Source: Estrella lausannensis
GTDB taxonomy: Bacteria > Chlamydiota > Chlamydiia > Chlamydiales > Criblamydiaceae
Reading direction: 5' to 3'
Length of the DNA: 55,686 nt
Assembly: GCF_900000175.1 (NCBI RefSeq)
Contig: NZ_CWGJ01000015.1
Coordinates: 1-55,686, forward strand
A program made the translations under genes and the position numbers. Below the pieces are notes generated by a model that was given only the letters and a program-made list of their open reading frames with translations, was not told the origin of the DNA and ran no database searches. Each line of letters starts with the position of its first letter. The stretch's first letter is position 1. Positions 8,466 through 16,645 of this stretch are shown in pieces.

Positions 8466-9344
8466 ATGATCAAAAGGATGATTGCGCTAGCAGCTATCGC
8501 TCTGCTGGCAGGCCAACAGGCCGAAGCAGCGCCACTTTGGGACACGATGAAAAGCTATTTTTCAAAAAGAACGGACGAGAGGCCTGAGATCAGAATCATG
8601 ATCGTCAAAGAAAAACCCTCTGTCCAAATGGCCATCGACGGCAAATACCGTATATACGATCCAAGAACCCGCGATCATATCGCGACAAGACAACTGGGCA
8701 GAAAAGCCGAAGTTACCCATCAAGGGGACGGCCTCCGCTGGAGCGAGGGTTTCCCGGGTTTACACCAGCTGATGATCGTACCCGACACCATCACCACCAC
8801 AATCAAAGTCGATGGCAAAGAGTATCAGGGAAGCATCACTATCTATGAAGTCGAGGGTATGCTCTCTGTGATCAACAACATCGGATTTGAAGAACTGCTC
8901 ACCGCTGTACTGGCAGATGAGGTAGGCGAAAATGAACCGCTTGAGCTGATTGCCGCAGCCGCCATCGTTGCGCGCACAAACGCCTATGCGCTCGCCGAAA
9001 ATCCCGCCAATCCCTTCTGGGCCGTCTCTGCCGACCAGGTGGGCTACCGTGGTTTGCCCCCCAATACCGATCTTACAAAAGTTCATGAAGCGGTGCGCAA
9101 CACCCGCTACATGATTTTGGGAGCCAAAGGATCGTTTGAAGGCGTCTCAACCCCCTTCTCAGGTGACTTTGCCCGCTCGCAAGAAGCAAAATTGCTAAAC
9201 GCCGGTAAAGTGCCCTCCCGCATCTCGTTTGCCGATGCCAAAAAACTGGCTGCCAACGGAAAAGATGCCGCGGAAATTCTACACCACTCGTTCCCCGACG
9301 CCGAAATCTCCATGACCCGCTACTCACCGGGATCCGGTCGTTAA
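8466..9344 (+). CDS. SpoIID/LytB-domain protein, probable septal peptidoglycan factor
   Basis: Exported 292-residue protein with a cleavable signal peptide (residues 1-22, ending AEAA). The SpoIID core spans about 110-275: EYQGSITIYEVEGMLSVIN, then ELLTAVLADEVGENEPLELIAAAAIVARTNA, where the Glu of DEVGENEPLE aligns with the catalytic-type Glu region of SpoIID. SpoIID is a lytic transglycosylase of denuded glycan in spore formers. In environmental chlamydiae a SpoIID-domain protein has been reported to bind peptidoglycan at the division septum, so a cell-division role is likely. It is followed by a strong terminator. Confidence 0.82.
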   Translation: MIKRMIALAAIALLAGQQAEAAPLWDTMKSYFSKRTDERPEIRIMIVKEKPSVQMAIDGKYRIYDPRTRDHIATRQLGRKAEVTHQGDGLRWSEGFPGLHQLMIVPDTITTTIKVDGKEYQGSITIYEVEGMLSVINNIGFEELLTAVLADEVGENEPLELIAAAAIVARTNAYALAENPANPFWAVSADQVGYRGLPPNTDLTKVHEAVRNTRYMILGAKGSFEGVSTPFSGDFARSQEAKLLNAGKVPSRISFADAKKLAANGKDAAEILHHSFPDAEISMTRYSPGSGR

Positions 9345-9347
9345 CTT

Positions 9348-9383
9348 AAAAGAGCCTCTCTTGCCCAAGAGAGGCTCTTTTCC
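9348..9383. terminator. Bidirectional rho-independent terminator
   Basis: A perfect 15-bp stem AAAAGAGCCTCTCTT/AAGAGAGGCTCTTTT with a GCCC loop between two convergent genes. Confidence 0.93.
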
Positions 9384-9393
9384 TTTCCAATCC

Positions 9394-10254
9394 TTAAGTT
9401 TCCCTTACATCTCTTGAGATGACCTGCAAAACCTCTCCACCCTTGAAACGCTCCGAAAAAGCGAGGCCCGTCACCGTCATCTCCAGCGCGTGGTAGGGAT
9501 CGCGCAGCCGCACCCAGCTCCAATTGTCAGCAATCTCATCGACAACGACGTAATGAATCCCAAGCAATGGATCTTCGAGGCGGACAACCCCCGATCCGGC
9601 CTGCCTTAGAAGTAAAGAGAGGGAGGAAACGGCGTGCTCCCTGCCAACAAAAGTTGTCTCCAACTTAAGACCGAAGAGCTTAGCCTGCTCTTGCTGCAGT
9701 TTAATGACGCCCGAATTGGCCCGCCGCAGCTTTTGTAAATCGGGGCGGTGCCCGTGGTCTAAGAACAACATGGCAACCGATGCCGCTGAAGCCCCTTTCA
9801 TGGATTGCTGCTGAAGAATCGCCTTACCGCTTTCCAAATGGTGTATTGTGATCTCGGGATCGATGGTTTTATTTCCGCTAATAGCTCCTACCTTGACGAT
9901 CTCATCATCTCTCATAAAATTGGGCGATCCATGCAGGCTCACCATCCCATACCCGATACCGATGACCGTATCGTGGATGCCAAGAGGCGGAATCCGGCGC
10001 TGCCAGCGGCTTTCCTGCTTTGAAGAGACACTTTTTACGGGCCACCTGTCTGACGGGGATGACGATGAGCCGACAAGGAAACTCTCTTGCTGAAACCTTT
10101 CCATACCCACTAAGTGCGTATTGTCGTTGCCCATGCCATCTATTTTCGTTTTAGTTCGCCCTTTCTTCTTGATCGTACCTGCCTCCTCTTCGCTTGAGGC
10201 CTCCTTAAATTTAGCATAGACACTACCGCCCAGTGTTTTGATATAAGTTGACAT
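9394..10254 (-). CDS. Papain/C39-like protein with catalytic Cys replaced by Ala
   Basis: A 286-residue protein without signal peptide. Residues about 140-280 resemble a peptidase C39-like (papain-fold) domain: QSMKGASAASVAM at 150-162 matches the family pattern Q-x5-C-G-x-A-x-L-x-M, but the Cys position is Ala155, with Gln149 at the oxyanion position. A His in GIHYVVVDE (His224) and an Asp in the RDPYHA strand (Asp242) fit the other two catalytic positions. So a fold with His and Asp but no nucleophile, as in the degenerate C39-like domains of some ABC exporters that bind rather than cut. The N-terminal 90 residues are polar and low-complexity, as in secreted effectors. Function unknown; assignment rests on motif reading. 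Confidence 0.5.
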   Translation of the reverse strand: MSTYIKTLGGSVYAKFKEASSEEEAGTIKKKGRTKTKIDGMGNDNTHLVGMERFQQESFLVGSSSSPSDRWPVKSVSSKQESRWQRRIPPLGIHDTVIGIGYGMVSLHGSPNFMRDDEIVKVGAISGNKTIDPEITIHHLESGKAILQQQSMKGASAASVAMLFLDHGHRPDLQKLRRANSGVIKLQQEQAKLFGLKLETTFVGREHAVSSLSLLLRQAGSGVVRLEDPLLGIHYVVVDEIADNWSWVRLRDPYHALEMTVTGLAFSERFKGGEVLQVISRDVRET

Positions 10255-10356
10255 GCAACCACTCCTTGTTCATTTGTCCATGAAAGACCAAACTGTATCG
10301 AACGCCTCTTAAATTTGAGCTTTTTAGCTTGGAGAAGACCCAAATTTTAGGAGGGT

Positions 10357-10408
10357 ATACCAGATGCGGCAAACAAATCATACGATTTAAGTTTGTGGAA
10401 GGTCTCCA
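10357..10408. repeat. Family B palindrome
   Basis: Centre AAACAAATCATACGATTT followed by AAGTTTGTGGAAGGTCTCC, the right arm of family B. The left arm is degenerate. Confidence 0.7.
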
Positions 10409-10430
10409 AAAGTTAGCTAAGGCCAGACTG

Positions 10431-10490
10431 GACGAAAATGTCTCAAAAATTAGGTTCGCAAGAGATTCCATTCACCACAACCATCTAATA
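10431..10490. repeat. Degenerate left half of a long family A repeat
   Basis: GACGAAAATGTCTCAAAAAT, then TTCGCAAGAGATTCC and ACCATCTAATA in the spacing expected of the left half of the 160-bp form. No matching right half. Confidence 0.5.
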
Positions 10491-10577
10491 CAGAGTTTTA
10501 AACGAAATATTTTCTTCGTTGATGTTTCATACAGGTTCCGCTATGATGATTCCGAAAAATTTAATGAAAAATCTGCC

Positions 10578-11612
10578 ATGGACCCCACATTACTAAAAAG
10601 CTACTCCTATCATCTGCCCGAAGAACTCATCGCTAAAAAGCCGGCCTCTCCTAGAGACAGCTCCCGATTGATGGTGATCGAAAGATCCAGCGGGACAATT
10701 CGCATCGGCATCTTCCGGGATCTTCTATCCCTTGTGGGCCCCCATGACCGTTTTGTTGTCAACAACACCAAAGTATTCAAAGCACGTCTGCTTGGGATGA
10801 AGCCCGGCACCGGCGGCAAATGTGAAGTGTTCCTGCTCAAGGAGATCTCGAAAGGCAGATGGCAGGCTCTGGTCCGCCCCGGAAAGAAAATGCCTCATGG
10901 TACCGTCGTCGAGTTTTCACCTCATTTCTATTGCCAAATCTTAGACACTCTGCCTGACGGATCAAGAATTGTGCAGTTTCCGCAAGAGGTCGACGTGCTG
11001 CAGCAAACCTCTCTTTTGGGTCACATTCCCCTCCCCCATTACATCCAGAGGGATGCCGACGACCCCCAGGATGAGAAAGACTACCAAACCTCCTTTGCCT
11101 CCCGGGTTGGAGCCAATGCCGCCCCGACAGCGGGACTGCACTTTACCGACGAGCTGGTGAGCGCCCTGAAAAACAAGGGAAATGCCTTTTTTGAAGTGAC
11201 GCTGCATGTGGGGCTTGGAACATTTCGCCCCGTCCAGGTCGAAGACATCCGTGAGCATAAAATGCACAGCGAATGGTGCGAGATTACAAGTGAAACGGCG
11301 TCAGCATTGAACCAGGCCTGTCGAGGCCGGGAGATCGCCGTCGGCACAACCAGCTGCCGCACACTGGAGTCTTTTGCCGATGAGAGAGGGCAGCTCTCCT
11401 CCGGCTGCCACGAGACTGATATTTTCATCTATCCAGGCTACCGATTTAAAAGGACAAATGCCCTGCTCACTAATTTTCATCTGCCCGAATCCTCCCTGCT
11501 AATGCTTGTCTCTGCATTTGCCGGCCCTGAGCTTATCAAGGAAGCCTATTCCAAGGCGATTGAAGAGAGAATGCGCTTTTACTCCTACGGGGATGCGATG
11601 CTGATTTTGTAG
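10578..11612 (+). CDS. queA: S-adenosylmethionine:tRNA ribosyltransferase-isomerase QueA
   Basis: Transfers and isomerises the ribosyl group of SAM onto preQ1 in tRNA, making epoxyqueuosine at wobble position 34. From the ATG at 10578 the protein is 344 residues, the normal length, and begins YHLPEELIAKKPASPRDSSRL, the family N-terminus. Other family segments include FVVNNTKVFKARLLG, GANAAPTAGLHFT, and the C-terminal TNFHLPESSLLMLVSAFAG. The longer open frame from 10329 is rejected because it reads through repeat DNA. No strong Shine-Dalgarno is visible. Whether the organism makes preQ1 or salvages it cannot be told from this window. Confidence 0.95.
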   Translation: MDPTLLKSYSYHLPEELIAKKPASPRDSSRLMVIERSSGTIRIGIFRDLLSLVGPHDRFVVNNTKVFKARLLGMKPGTGGKCEVFLLKEISKGRWQALVRPGKKMPHGTVVEFSPHFYCQILDTLPDGSRIVQFPQEVDVLQQTSLLGHIPLPHYIQRDADDPQDEKDYQTSFASRVGANAAPTAGLHFTDELVSALKNKGNAFFEVTLHVGLGTFRPVQVEDIREHKMHSEWCEITSETASALNQACRGREIAVGTTSCRTLESFADERGQLSSGCHETDIFIYPGYRFKRTNALLTNFHLPESSLLMLVSAFAGPELIKEAYSKAIEERMRFYSYGDAMLIL

Positions 11613-11689
11613 CCTAAAGCTTCAGGGATAGCGAGGGATGATCAACATAAAAATAATTTGATAAAAATCCCAAACCACAACATCTGAAA

Positions 11690-11783
11690 CCAGGTTATCT
11701 CTATAATATTAGGCGACTTACAACCTCTCAATCTTAGAGAGCGTTCTCTTTGCCAAAAACCAAATTTTACGATACTTTCGGTT
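11690..11783. repeat. Right half of a long family A repeat
   Basis: CTATAATATTAGGCGACTTA, CTCTCAATCTTAGAG, TCTCTTTGCCAAAAACC and ACGATACTTTCGGTTT follow in the order of the right half of the 160-bp form. It ends one base before the ATG of the glycosidase gene. The left half is missing or worn away. Confidence 0.75.
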
Positions 11784-11784
11784 T

Positions 11785-13332
11785 ATGCAGAAAGTCGTGA
11801 ACACCCTGGTCTCCTTTTTCAGCTGGAATTTACGTGCCTTAGCCTCCTCCCTTGCCCCCTCGGAAGGCCCCGCCGGCGGTGCGAATACGGCAGGCAAAGT
11901 GATCCTCTACTCGTTACAATTTTTCACAAAGACCCTACCGCTTGCCTTCCTTCTGGCTCTCTCACTCCCTTTAGCGCTCGTTGCAAAGGCCATCGGCCTA
12001 CTTTTGGGCAACAATCATGAAACCGTTTTTGCCGCCTTTGAAAAAAATCCCGACTGGAATCAGCCTATCGACAATGAAATCGAGATCGGTGTCACCACGT
12101 CCGAGTATCAAGTCAATGGTGCGGACAACTTCCCCAATTCTTCTTGGGCCCAGTGGGAAAAGAGCAGGCATCCGAGCGGCGCTCCCTGTATAGAGGACGA
12201 GGATCGCTCCGGACGCTCGTTAGATTTTTGGCGCAAGCCGCAAGATCTGATCGACAAACTCCGCCTGCTCAATTTAAAGCGCTACCGCTTCTCGGTAGAA
12301 TGGAGTGCGGTCGAACCTGAGAAAGGGTTGATCGACCAAGAAGCCCTTCAGCGCTATAAAAGCCTCTGCGAAGCACTTAAAGAAGCAGGAATCGAGCCCT
12401 TCGTCACTTTGCACCACTTCAGCGACCCGACCTGGTTTCTTAGGGAGGGCGGTTTTGAAAAAGAGCATAACATCGGCCTTTTCACCGGCTTTGCTGAAAC
12501 GGTACATAAAGCGCTCTCACCTTGGGTCAAGGAGTGGGTAACATTCAATGAGCCTGCGATATACGCCTTTCAAGGGTATTTCAGAGGAGAATACCCCCCG
12601 GGAGTTAAAGACGCGTACCGTACCGGCTCTGTTCTGAAACATCTTCTGCAAGCGCATTGTCAAACATACGACAGACTGAAGCCGCTTGATGGTGCCGGCA
12701 AAATTGGCATTGCGCACAACTTCCTGCGCTTCAAGCCCTACAGTCCATACAATCCGCTAGAGAAGCTTGCCTGCCATTATCTGACGATGATTACTCACCG
12801 GTCTGTCATGGACTTCTTCAGGACCGGGCAGTTCCAATTCCAGATTCCCTTAGCTGCCAACCTCTTCTTTCAAGAGCACTCCATCAAAGACAAATTCGAT
12901 TTTTTTGGCGTGCAATATTATACCGATCCCCTGATCAGGATGGAGCCCTCCTCTAAAATCATGGACAGCACCTGCTATCCCCACGAAAAAATGACCGATA
13001 TGCCCTACCGCTTTTTCCCTCAAGGTCTTGCCACAGCGCTCGAAGAGTGCCACGCGCTTGGAAAGCCTATATGGATTACAGAAACAGGGGCAGCGGCCAA
13101 AGATGACGATCAAAAAGAATTTATCGAAAAAGCGCTAAGAGCGGCATCGTTCGCCAAAAGCCGGGGCATCGATGTCACACGGGTTCATGTGTGGACGCTG
13201 CAGGATAATTTCGAGTGGAACATGGGATGGAAAAAGCGCTTCGGCCTATTCAGTTTCAACCCTTTGACTCAAGAAGCCAATTTAAGACCATCCGGAAAAT
13301 TGATTCAGGAGCTGACTTCACTCTGCACGTAA
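11785..13332 (+). CDS. Glycoside hydrolase family 1 (beta-glucosidase/6-phospho-beta-glucosidase type)
   Basis: Retaining beta-glycosidase. The GH1 barrel starts near residue 98 (IEIGVTTSEYQVNG). The acid/base Glu is in TFNEP (253-257) and the nucleophile Glu in ITETG (431-435). Family segments RYRFSVEWSAVEP and GIEPFVTLHHFSDPTWF are intact, so it should be active. The first 75 residues are unusual for GH1: a polar start and a strong hydrophobic stretch (LPLAFLLALSLPLALVAKAIGLLLG), suggesting membrane anchoring. The ATG lies one base after a family A repeat end, so the usual Shine-Dalgarno position is repeat sequence and none is recognisable. The natural substrate is unknown; the barrel most resembles broad beta-glucosidases. 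An in-frame start further in would remove the membrane segment. Confidence 0.88.
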   Translation: MQKVVNTLVSFFSWNLRALASSLAPSEGPAGGANTAGKVILYSLQFFTKTLPLAFLLALSLPLALVAKAIGLLLGNNHETVFAAFEKNPDWNQPIDNEIEIGVTTSEYQVNGADNFPNSSWAQWEKSRHPSGAPCIEDEDRSGRSLDFWRKPQDLIDKLRLLNLKRYRFSVEWSAVEPEKGLIDQEALQRYKSLCEALKEAGIEPFVTLHHFSDPTWFLREGGFEKEHNIGLFTGFAETVHKALSPWVKEWVTFNEPAIYAFQGYFRGEYPPGVKDAYRTGSVLKHLLQAHCQTYDRLKPLDGAGKIGIAHNFLRFKPYSPYNPLEKLACHYLTMITHRSVMDFFRTGQFQFQIPLAANLFFQEHSIKDKFDFFGVQYYTDPLIRMEPSSKIMDSTCYPHEKMTDMPYRFFPQGLATALEECHALGKPIWITETGAAAKDDDQKEFIEKALRAASFAKSRGIDVTRVHVWTLQDNFEWNMGWKKRFGLFSFNPLTQEANLRPSGKLIQELTSLCT

Positions 13333-13341
13333 GTGCCAGCG

Positions 13342-15408
13342 CTAAAGACGATGCAGACTCAGCAGCATTTCATCAAAGTCTGTGATGGGTTTTTCACAAA
13401 CCCCTTCACGGCAGATGTAGAGTGTTGTCCTCCCCTGCAAAGCTTCCTTTCCCCGGATCATCGGCAACCACTCTCCGAGCGAGTCATCCTCATTGATAAA
13501 CAAGACTAGGGCGTGGGGGATATAAAGGGTTGAAATGGTCTTTTTAAGCTGAAAATAAAAATCTTCACTCTCATTCAAGGCAACGATGATCGTAGGGGCA
13601 TCGTGATCATAATATCGCAGAAGCGCCATGACGTGGTAGCAATACCCTGGAGAATAAGCCTCGAGGAATTTGGCTGCCGCCTTAAATATATCTTCGGCCT
13701 GGTGGAGATAGTCGGCGTTTTGGGTTAGCTGATAGAGACGGAGCAGGTTTTCTGCATGGACACCGTTGCCGGAAGGTTCTGCGCCATCGGCGAACTGGCA
13801 CTTTCTGATGAGAACACTGGTCTCTTCCTCCGTCTGAAAAAATGCTCCCCCCTCTTCCTTGAACCTCTCCTTCACCACTTCGGCAAAATTAATGGCGGAT
13901 ACCAGCCAACGGGTGTTCTGCGTCGCCTCAAAGAGAGAGAGAAGTCCCTTGATAAAATAAGCATACTCATCAAGGCCACCCGGCCACTTAAGTTCCCCAT
14001 CTTTCCATCGCCTGTAAAGCGAGTCGTCTCGAACCATATTCTCGAGGATGAAGGATGCCGCCTTGGCAGCGAACTCAATGCAATCTTTTCTTTGGCAGAC
14101 TCGCCCCAAATCAGAGAGCGAAGCTATCGCCAGCCCATTCCATGAAGACAACACTTTGTCGTCCTTGATCGGATGAACTCTTGCGTCGCGGATTTCAAAC
14201 AACGTCTTTCTCTGGAGGCTGAATAGCTCCTTCAAAAGACCGGGTTCTATTCCTTTATGGCTGGCAAATTCGTTGAACGGGATCTGAACATGCAAAACGT
14301 TGCGTCCTTCGAAGTTGCCATTTTTCGTAATGCCGAAATATTCCGCGAAAAGAGCGCCCTCCTCCTGGCCAATTGCCTGCATGACCTCTTCGTAGTCAAA
14401 AGTGTAGAAATACCCTTCCTTCCCCTCCGAGTCAGCATCTTCCGCCGAAGAAAATCCACCTTTGTCGTTCCACATATCGCGCAAGAGGTAGTCTGCAGTC
14501 TCGAGGGCGACCTCTTTAAACTCTTCATTCTTAGTCGCCATGTACCCTTCCGTATAGGAAGAGAGCAGCAGGGAATTGTCATAGAGCATCTTTTCAAAAT
14601 GCGGAATCTGCCACCTCTCATCGACGCTGTATCTGGCAAAACCTCCGCCAAGATGGTCAAAGATACCTCCGCGATGCATCATCTCGAGGGTTCTCTGCAC
14701 GAAAAATAGAGGCCTGCTATCGTTTGAGAGACACGCATGGCGTGTCATGAAGTTATACTGGTAGCCTATCGGGAACTTGGGGCTGCCGCGCATCCCTCCC
14801 CAGATGGGGTCTGCGAGCTTGTAGATCATCTCTACGGTATTTTCTATCACATTCTCATCGGGAATCTCATCGCCTTTCACATGGACATTCTGTCTGAAAA
14901 CCTCGACTATTCTCTCCGCTTTTTGGGTAACACCCTCCCGTTCTTCGCCTTCCCAAATTGTCTGGATCCTTTTTGCCATTTCGATAACACCAAGCATCCC
15001 GTGCCTTGCGATGGGCGGCATATACGTCGTCGCAAAAAACGGGTGGAGGTCGGGGGTGAGAACCAGATTAAGAGGCCAACCGGCACTTCCGGACATCATG
15101 CTCTGCGCAAACTCCATATACATGGAATCAATGTCGGGCAACTCTTCCCGGTCAACCTTGACGCACACAAAAATTTCATTTAAGACTTTAGCAACTTCCG
15201 GGTCTTCGAATGACTCCTTCTCCATGACGTGGCACCAGTGGCAGGTGGCGTAACCGATAGAGAGGAAGATCGGGCGATCAAGCCGCTTTGAGAGATCAAA
15301 AGCCTCTTGCCCCCAGGGAAACCACTCAACCGGGTTATAGGCATGCTGCTGCAAATAGGTCGATTTCTCGTTGATGAGTCTGTTCGGTTTTGTCTTGTCA
15401 CTGGGCAT
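13342..15408 (-). CDS. Thioredoxin-domain protein, YyaL/DUF255 family
   Basis: A 688-residue member of the YyaL (spermatogenesis-associated protein 20-like) family, known for an N-terminal thioredoxin-like domain and a C-terminal alpha/alpha-barrel resembling glycan-modifying enzymes. The family opening [19 protein letters not shown] and the redox motif CHWC (56-59, in [18 protein letters not shown]) are exact. [20 protein letters not shown] and [18 protein letters not shown] mark the barrel. No signal peptide, so cytosolic. Its physiological role is poorly understood in any bacterium. It ends 9 bp after the convergent glycosidase stop, with no hairpin between. The start ATG lacks a clear Shine-Dalgarno. 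Confidence 0.92.
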   Translation of the reverse strand: MPSDKTKPNRLINEKSTYLQQHAYNPVEWFPWGQEAFDLSKRLDRPIFLSIGYATCHWCHVMEKESFEDPEVAKVLNEIFVCVKVDREELPDIDSMYMEFAQSMMSGSAGWPLNLVLTPDLHPFFATTYMPPIARHGMLGVIEMAKRIQTIWEGEEREGVTQKAERIVEVFRQNVHVKGDEIPDENVIENTVEMIYKLADPIWGGMRGSPKFPIGYQYNFMTRHACLSNDSRPLFFVQRTLEMMHRGGIFDHLGGGFARYSVDERWQIPHFEKMLYDNSLLLSSYTEGYMATKNEEFKEVALETADYLLRDMWNDKGGFSSAEDADSEGKEGYFYTFDYEEVMQAIGQEEGALFAEYFGITKNGNFEGRNVLHVQIPFNEFASHKGIEPGLLKELFSLQRKTLFEIRDARVHPIKDDKVLSSWNGLAIASLSDLGRVCQRKDCIEFAAKAASFILENMVRDDSLYRRWKDGELKWPGGLDEYAYFIKGLLSLFEATQNTRWLVSAINFAEVVKERFKEEGGAFFQTEEETSVLIRKCQFADGAEPSGNGVHAENLLRLYQLTQNADYLHQAEDIFKAAAKFLEAYSPGYCYHVMALLRYYDHDAPTIIVALNESEDFYFQLKKTISTLYIPHALVLFINEDDSLGEWLPMIRGKEALQGRTTLYICREGVCEKPITDFDEMLLSLHRL

Positions 15409-15474
15409 AAAGGACCGGTTTTAAACGAATGGAGTTTTGTCTATAACAAATGTGTAACAAGTCGCCTTTGCCTG

Positions 15475-15524
15475 AGAGACAGTCCACAAACAAATCATAT
15501 GATTTCAGTTTGCGGACAGGCTCT
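15475..15524. repeat. Family B palindrome, best-preserved copy
   Basis: 50 bp. The left arm AGAGACAGTCCACAAAC pairs with the right arm GTTTGCGGACAGGCTCT around the centre AAATCATATGATTT. This copy shows the family is a near-perfect inverted repeat. Confidence 0.85.
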
Positions 15525-15560
15525 GAAAGCTATGCATTGTTATTCATCAGGCTGCTCGAT

Positions 15561-15612
15561 AGAGCCAATTACTGCAACCAAATCATACGATTTCAATTCT
15601 TGGACAGGCTCT
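15561..15612. repeat. Family B palindrome abutting a family A copy
   Basis: Centre CCAAATCATACGATTTCAA, right arm TTGGACAGGCTCT; left arm AGAGCC worn. One base later the family A left end ATACCGCAAG begins. Confidence 0.8.
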
Positions 15613-15613
15613 A

Positions 15614-15682
15614 ATACCGCAAGTATCTCAAAAGTTAGGCTTTCTCTTTGTCAAAACCAACTTTTGAGACACTTAAGGTATA
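15614..15682. repeat. Family A repeat, medium form
   Basis: ATACCGCAAGTATCTCAAAA through CTTTCTCTTTGTCAAAACC to TTTTGAGACACTTAAGGTAT; a 69-bp palindrome. Confidence 0.85.
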
Positions 15683-15765
15683 TATAGAATTGAATTCAAA
15701 ATCTGCCTAAGAGCCGGCTTTTTAAGCAAGCAACTTGCACCTGCCGCACCAAAAATTCAAAACAG

Positions 15766-15785
15766 TTTGAGATACTTTCGGTATA
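15766..15785. repeat. Isolated right end of family A
   Basis: TTTGAGATACTTTCGGTATA stands alone, without a left partner nearby. Confidence 0.75.
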
Positions 15786-16209
15786 CAGAGACTGCCCCCA
15801 AACGAAACCGTATGATGAGCCTTCGGAATTTTTCGATCCCTGCGATTCAATTCAGCGACGAACCGGCGTTAAGGCTTGCGGCCCCCTGCCAAACCCTCGA
15901 AAACTTTATTGAGTTTATACTTGTTTTTTTATGTAAAAAAAAGTTATGTATCCAAACTTAAATGTTGCGCGTCATCATTTTAGCTATTGCAGCCGGTTAA
16001 AGACTGTCTGTGGGTCAACTTCATGAGTTGTACATCCGCAAAGTTGTGGCTAAATCGGATCAGAAGTGCGTATTGTCAACGCCTTAGCTTTAAACGGCGC
16101 AATAAAAATGGTTGATAACAAAGAACCTTAATTTGAATTAAGCACTCATTGATAAAGAAAGCTTAATCGGCAGCTTACTGGAATTTAAAATTCGCCTTCA
16201 GGAGTAGGT

Positions 16210-16372
16210 ATACCGAAAATGTCTCGAAATTTAGTTTTTGGCAAAGAGAAAACTCTCAAAATTGAAGGATTGCAAGTCATCTCATATTTCCAATGATAGA
16301 TGACTTACACTCTTTCAATCCCGAAGCATTCTCAAGACCCCATCTGCCAAATTTCGAGACACTTTCGACATA
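16210..16372. repeat. Family A repeat, long form (first of tandem pair)
   Basis: About 163 bp. Outer arms ATACCGAAAATGTCTCGAAA and TTTCGAGACACTTTCGACAT; inner arms GAAGGATTGCAAGTCATCT and AGATGACTTACACTCTTTC with some mismatches, so an older copy than its neighbour. Confidence 0.88.
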
Positions 16373-16375
16373 ACT

Positions 16376-16535
16376 ATACCGAAAGTGTCTCAAAATTTGG
16401 TTTTTGGCAAAGAGAAAGCTCTCGCGATTGAATGATCGCAAGCCACCTAATATTAGAAATATAAGGTGGCTTACGATCATTCAATCCCGAGGCTTTCTCA
16501 AAGCCAAAATCCCAAGTTTTGAGATACTTTCGGTA
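16376..16535. repeat. Family A repeat, long form (second of tandem pair)
   Basis: 160 bp, three bases after the first copy. Outer arms ATACCGAAAGTGTCTCAAAA and TTTTGAGATACTTTCGGTAT; inner arms GAATGATCGCAAGCCACCT and AGGTGGCTTACGATCATTC around CTAATATTAG. It lies 110 bp upstream of the coiled-coil gene. Confidence 0.92.
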
Positions 16536-16645
16536 TAAAGGAAGCAGTAGAAAAATGCTGCGGAAGTCCTGAAGACCAATTTTAAGTCACCTGTGAAAAC
16601 GTTCTCGTATGAGACAGAAACAATCTAGAGGAAGGTTCAGAGTTC

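Larger units (their letters stand above)
10255..10577. other. Repeat-bearing gap upstream of queA
   Basis: No convincing gene. An open frame runs in from 10329 ahead of queA, but it crosses repeat DNA. The gap holds one family B palindrome (10357-10408) and a worn family A left half (10431-10490). Confidence 0.6.
15409..16645. other. 1.2-kb gene-free region filled with repeats
   Basis: No credible coding sequence; small open frames here cross repeat ends. It holds two family B palindromes, one medium family A copy, one isolated A right end and two full-length A copies in tandem. The part 15790-16200 shows no structure I recognise. Confidence 0.7.

Noticed and set aside
10329-10577. Upstream extension of the queA frame
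   Set aside because: The 83 extra codons are encoded by family A and B repeat sequence and are not part of QueA proteins.
13756-15183. Three plus-strand open frames of 129-150 codons inside the YyaL-type gene
   Set aside because: All are shadows of the minus-strand gene, whose motifs (CHWC and others) run through the same bases.
16210-16535. Tandem repeats as a possible CRISPR array
   Set aside because: Two palindromic copies with three bases between them, no spacers of regular length and no cas genes.
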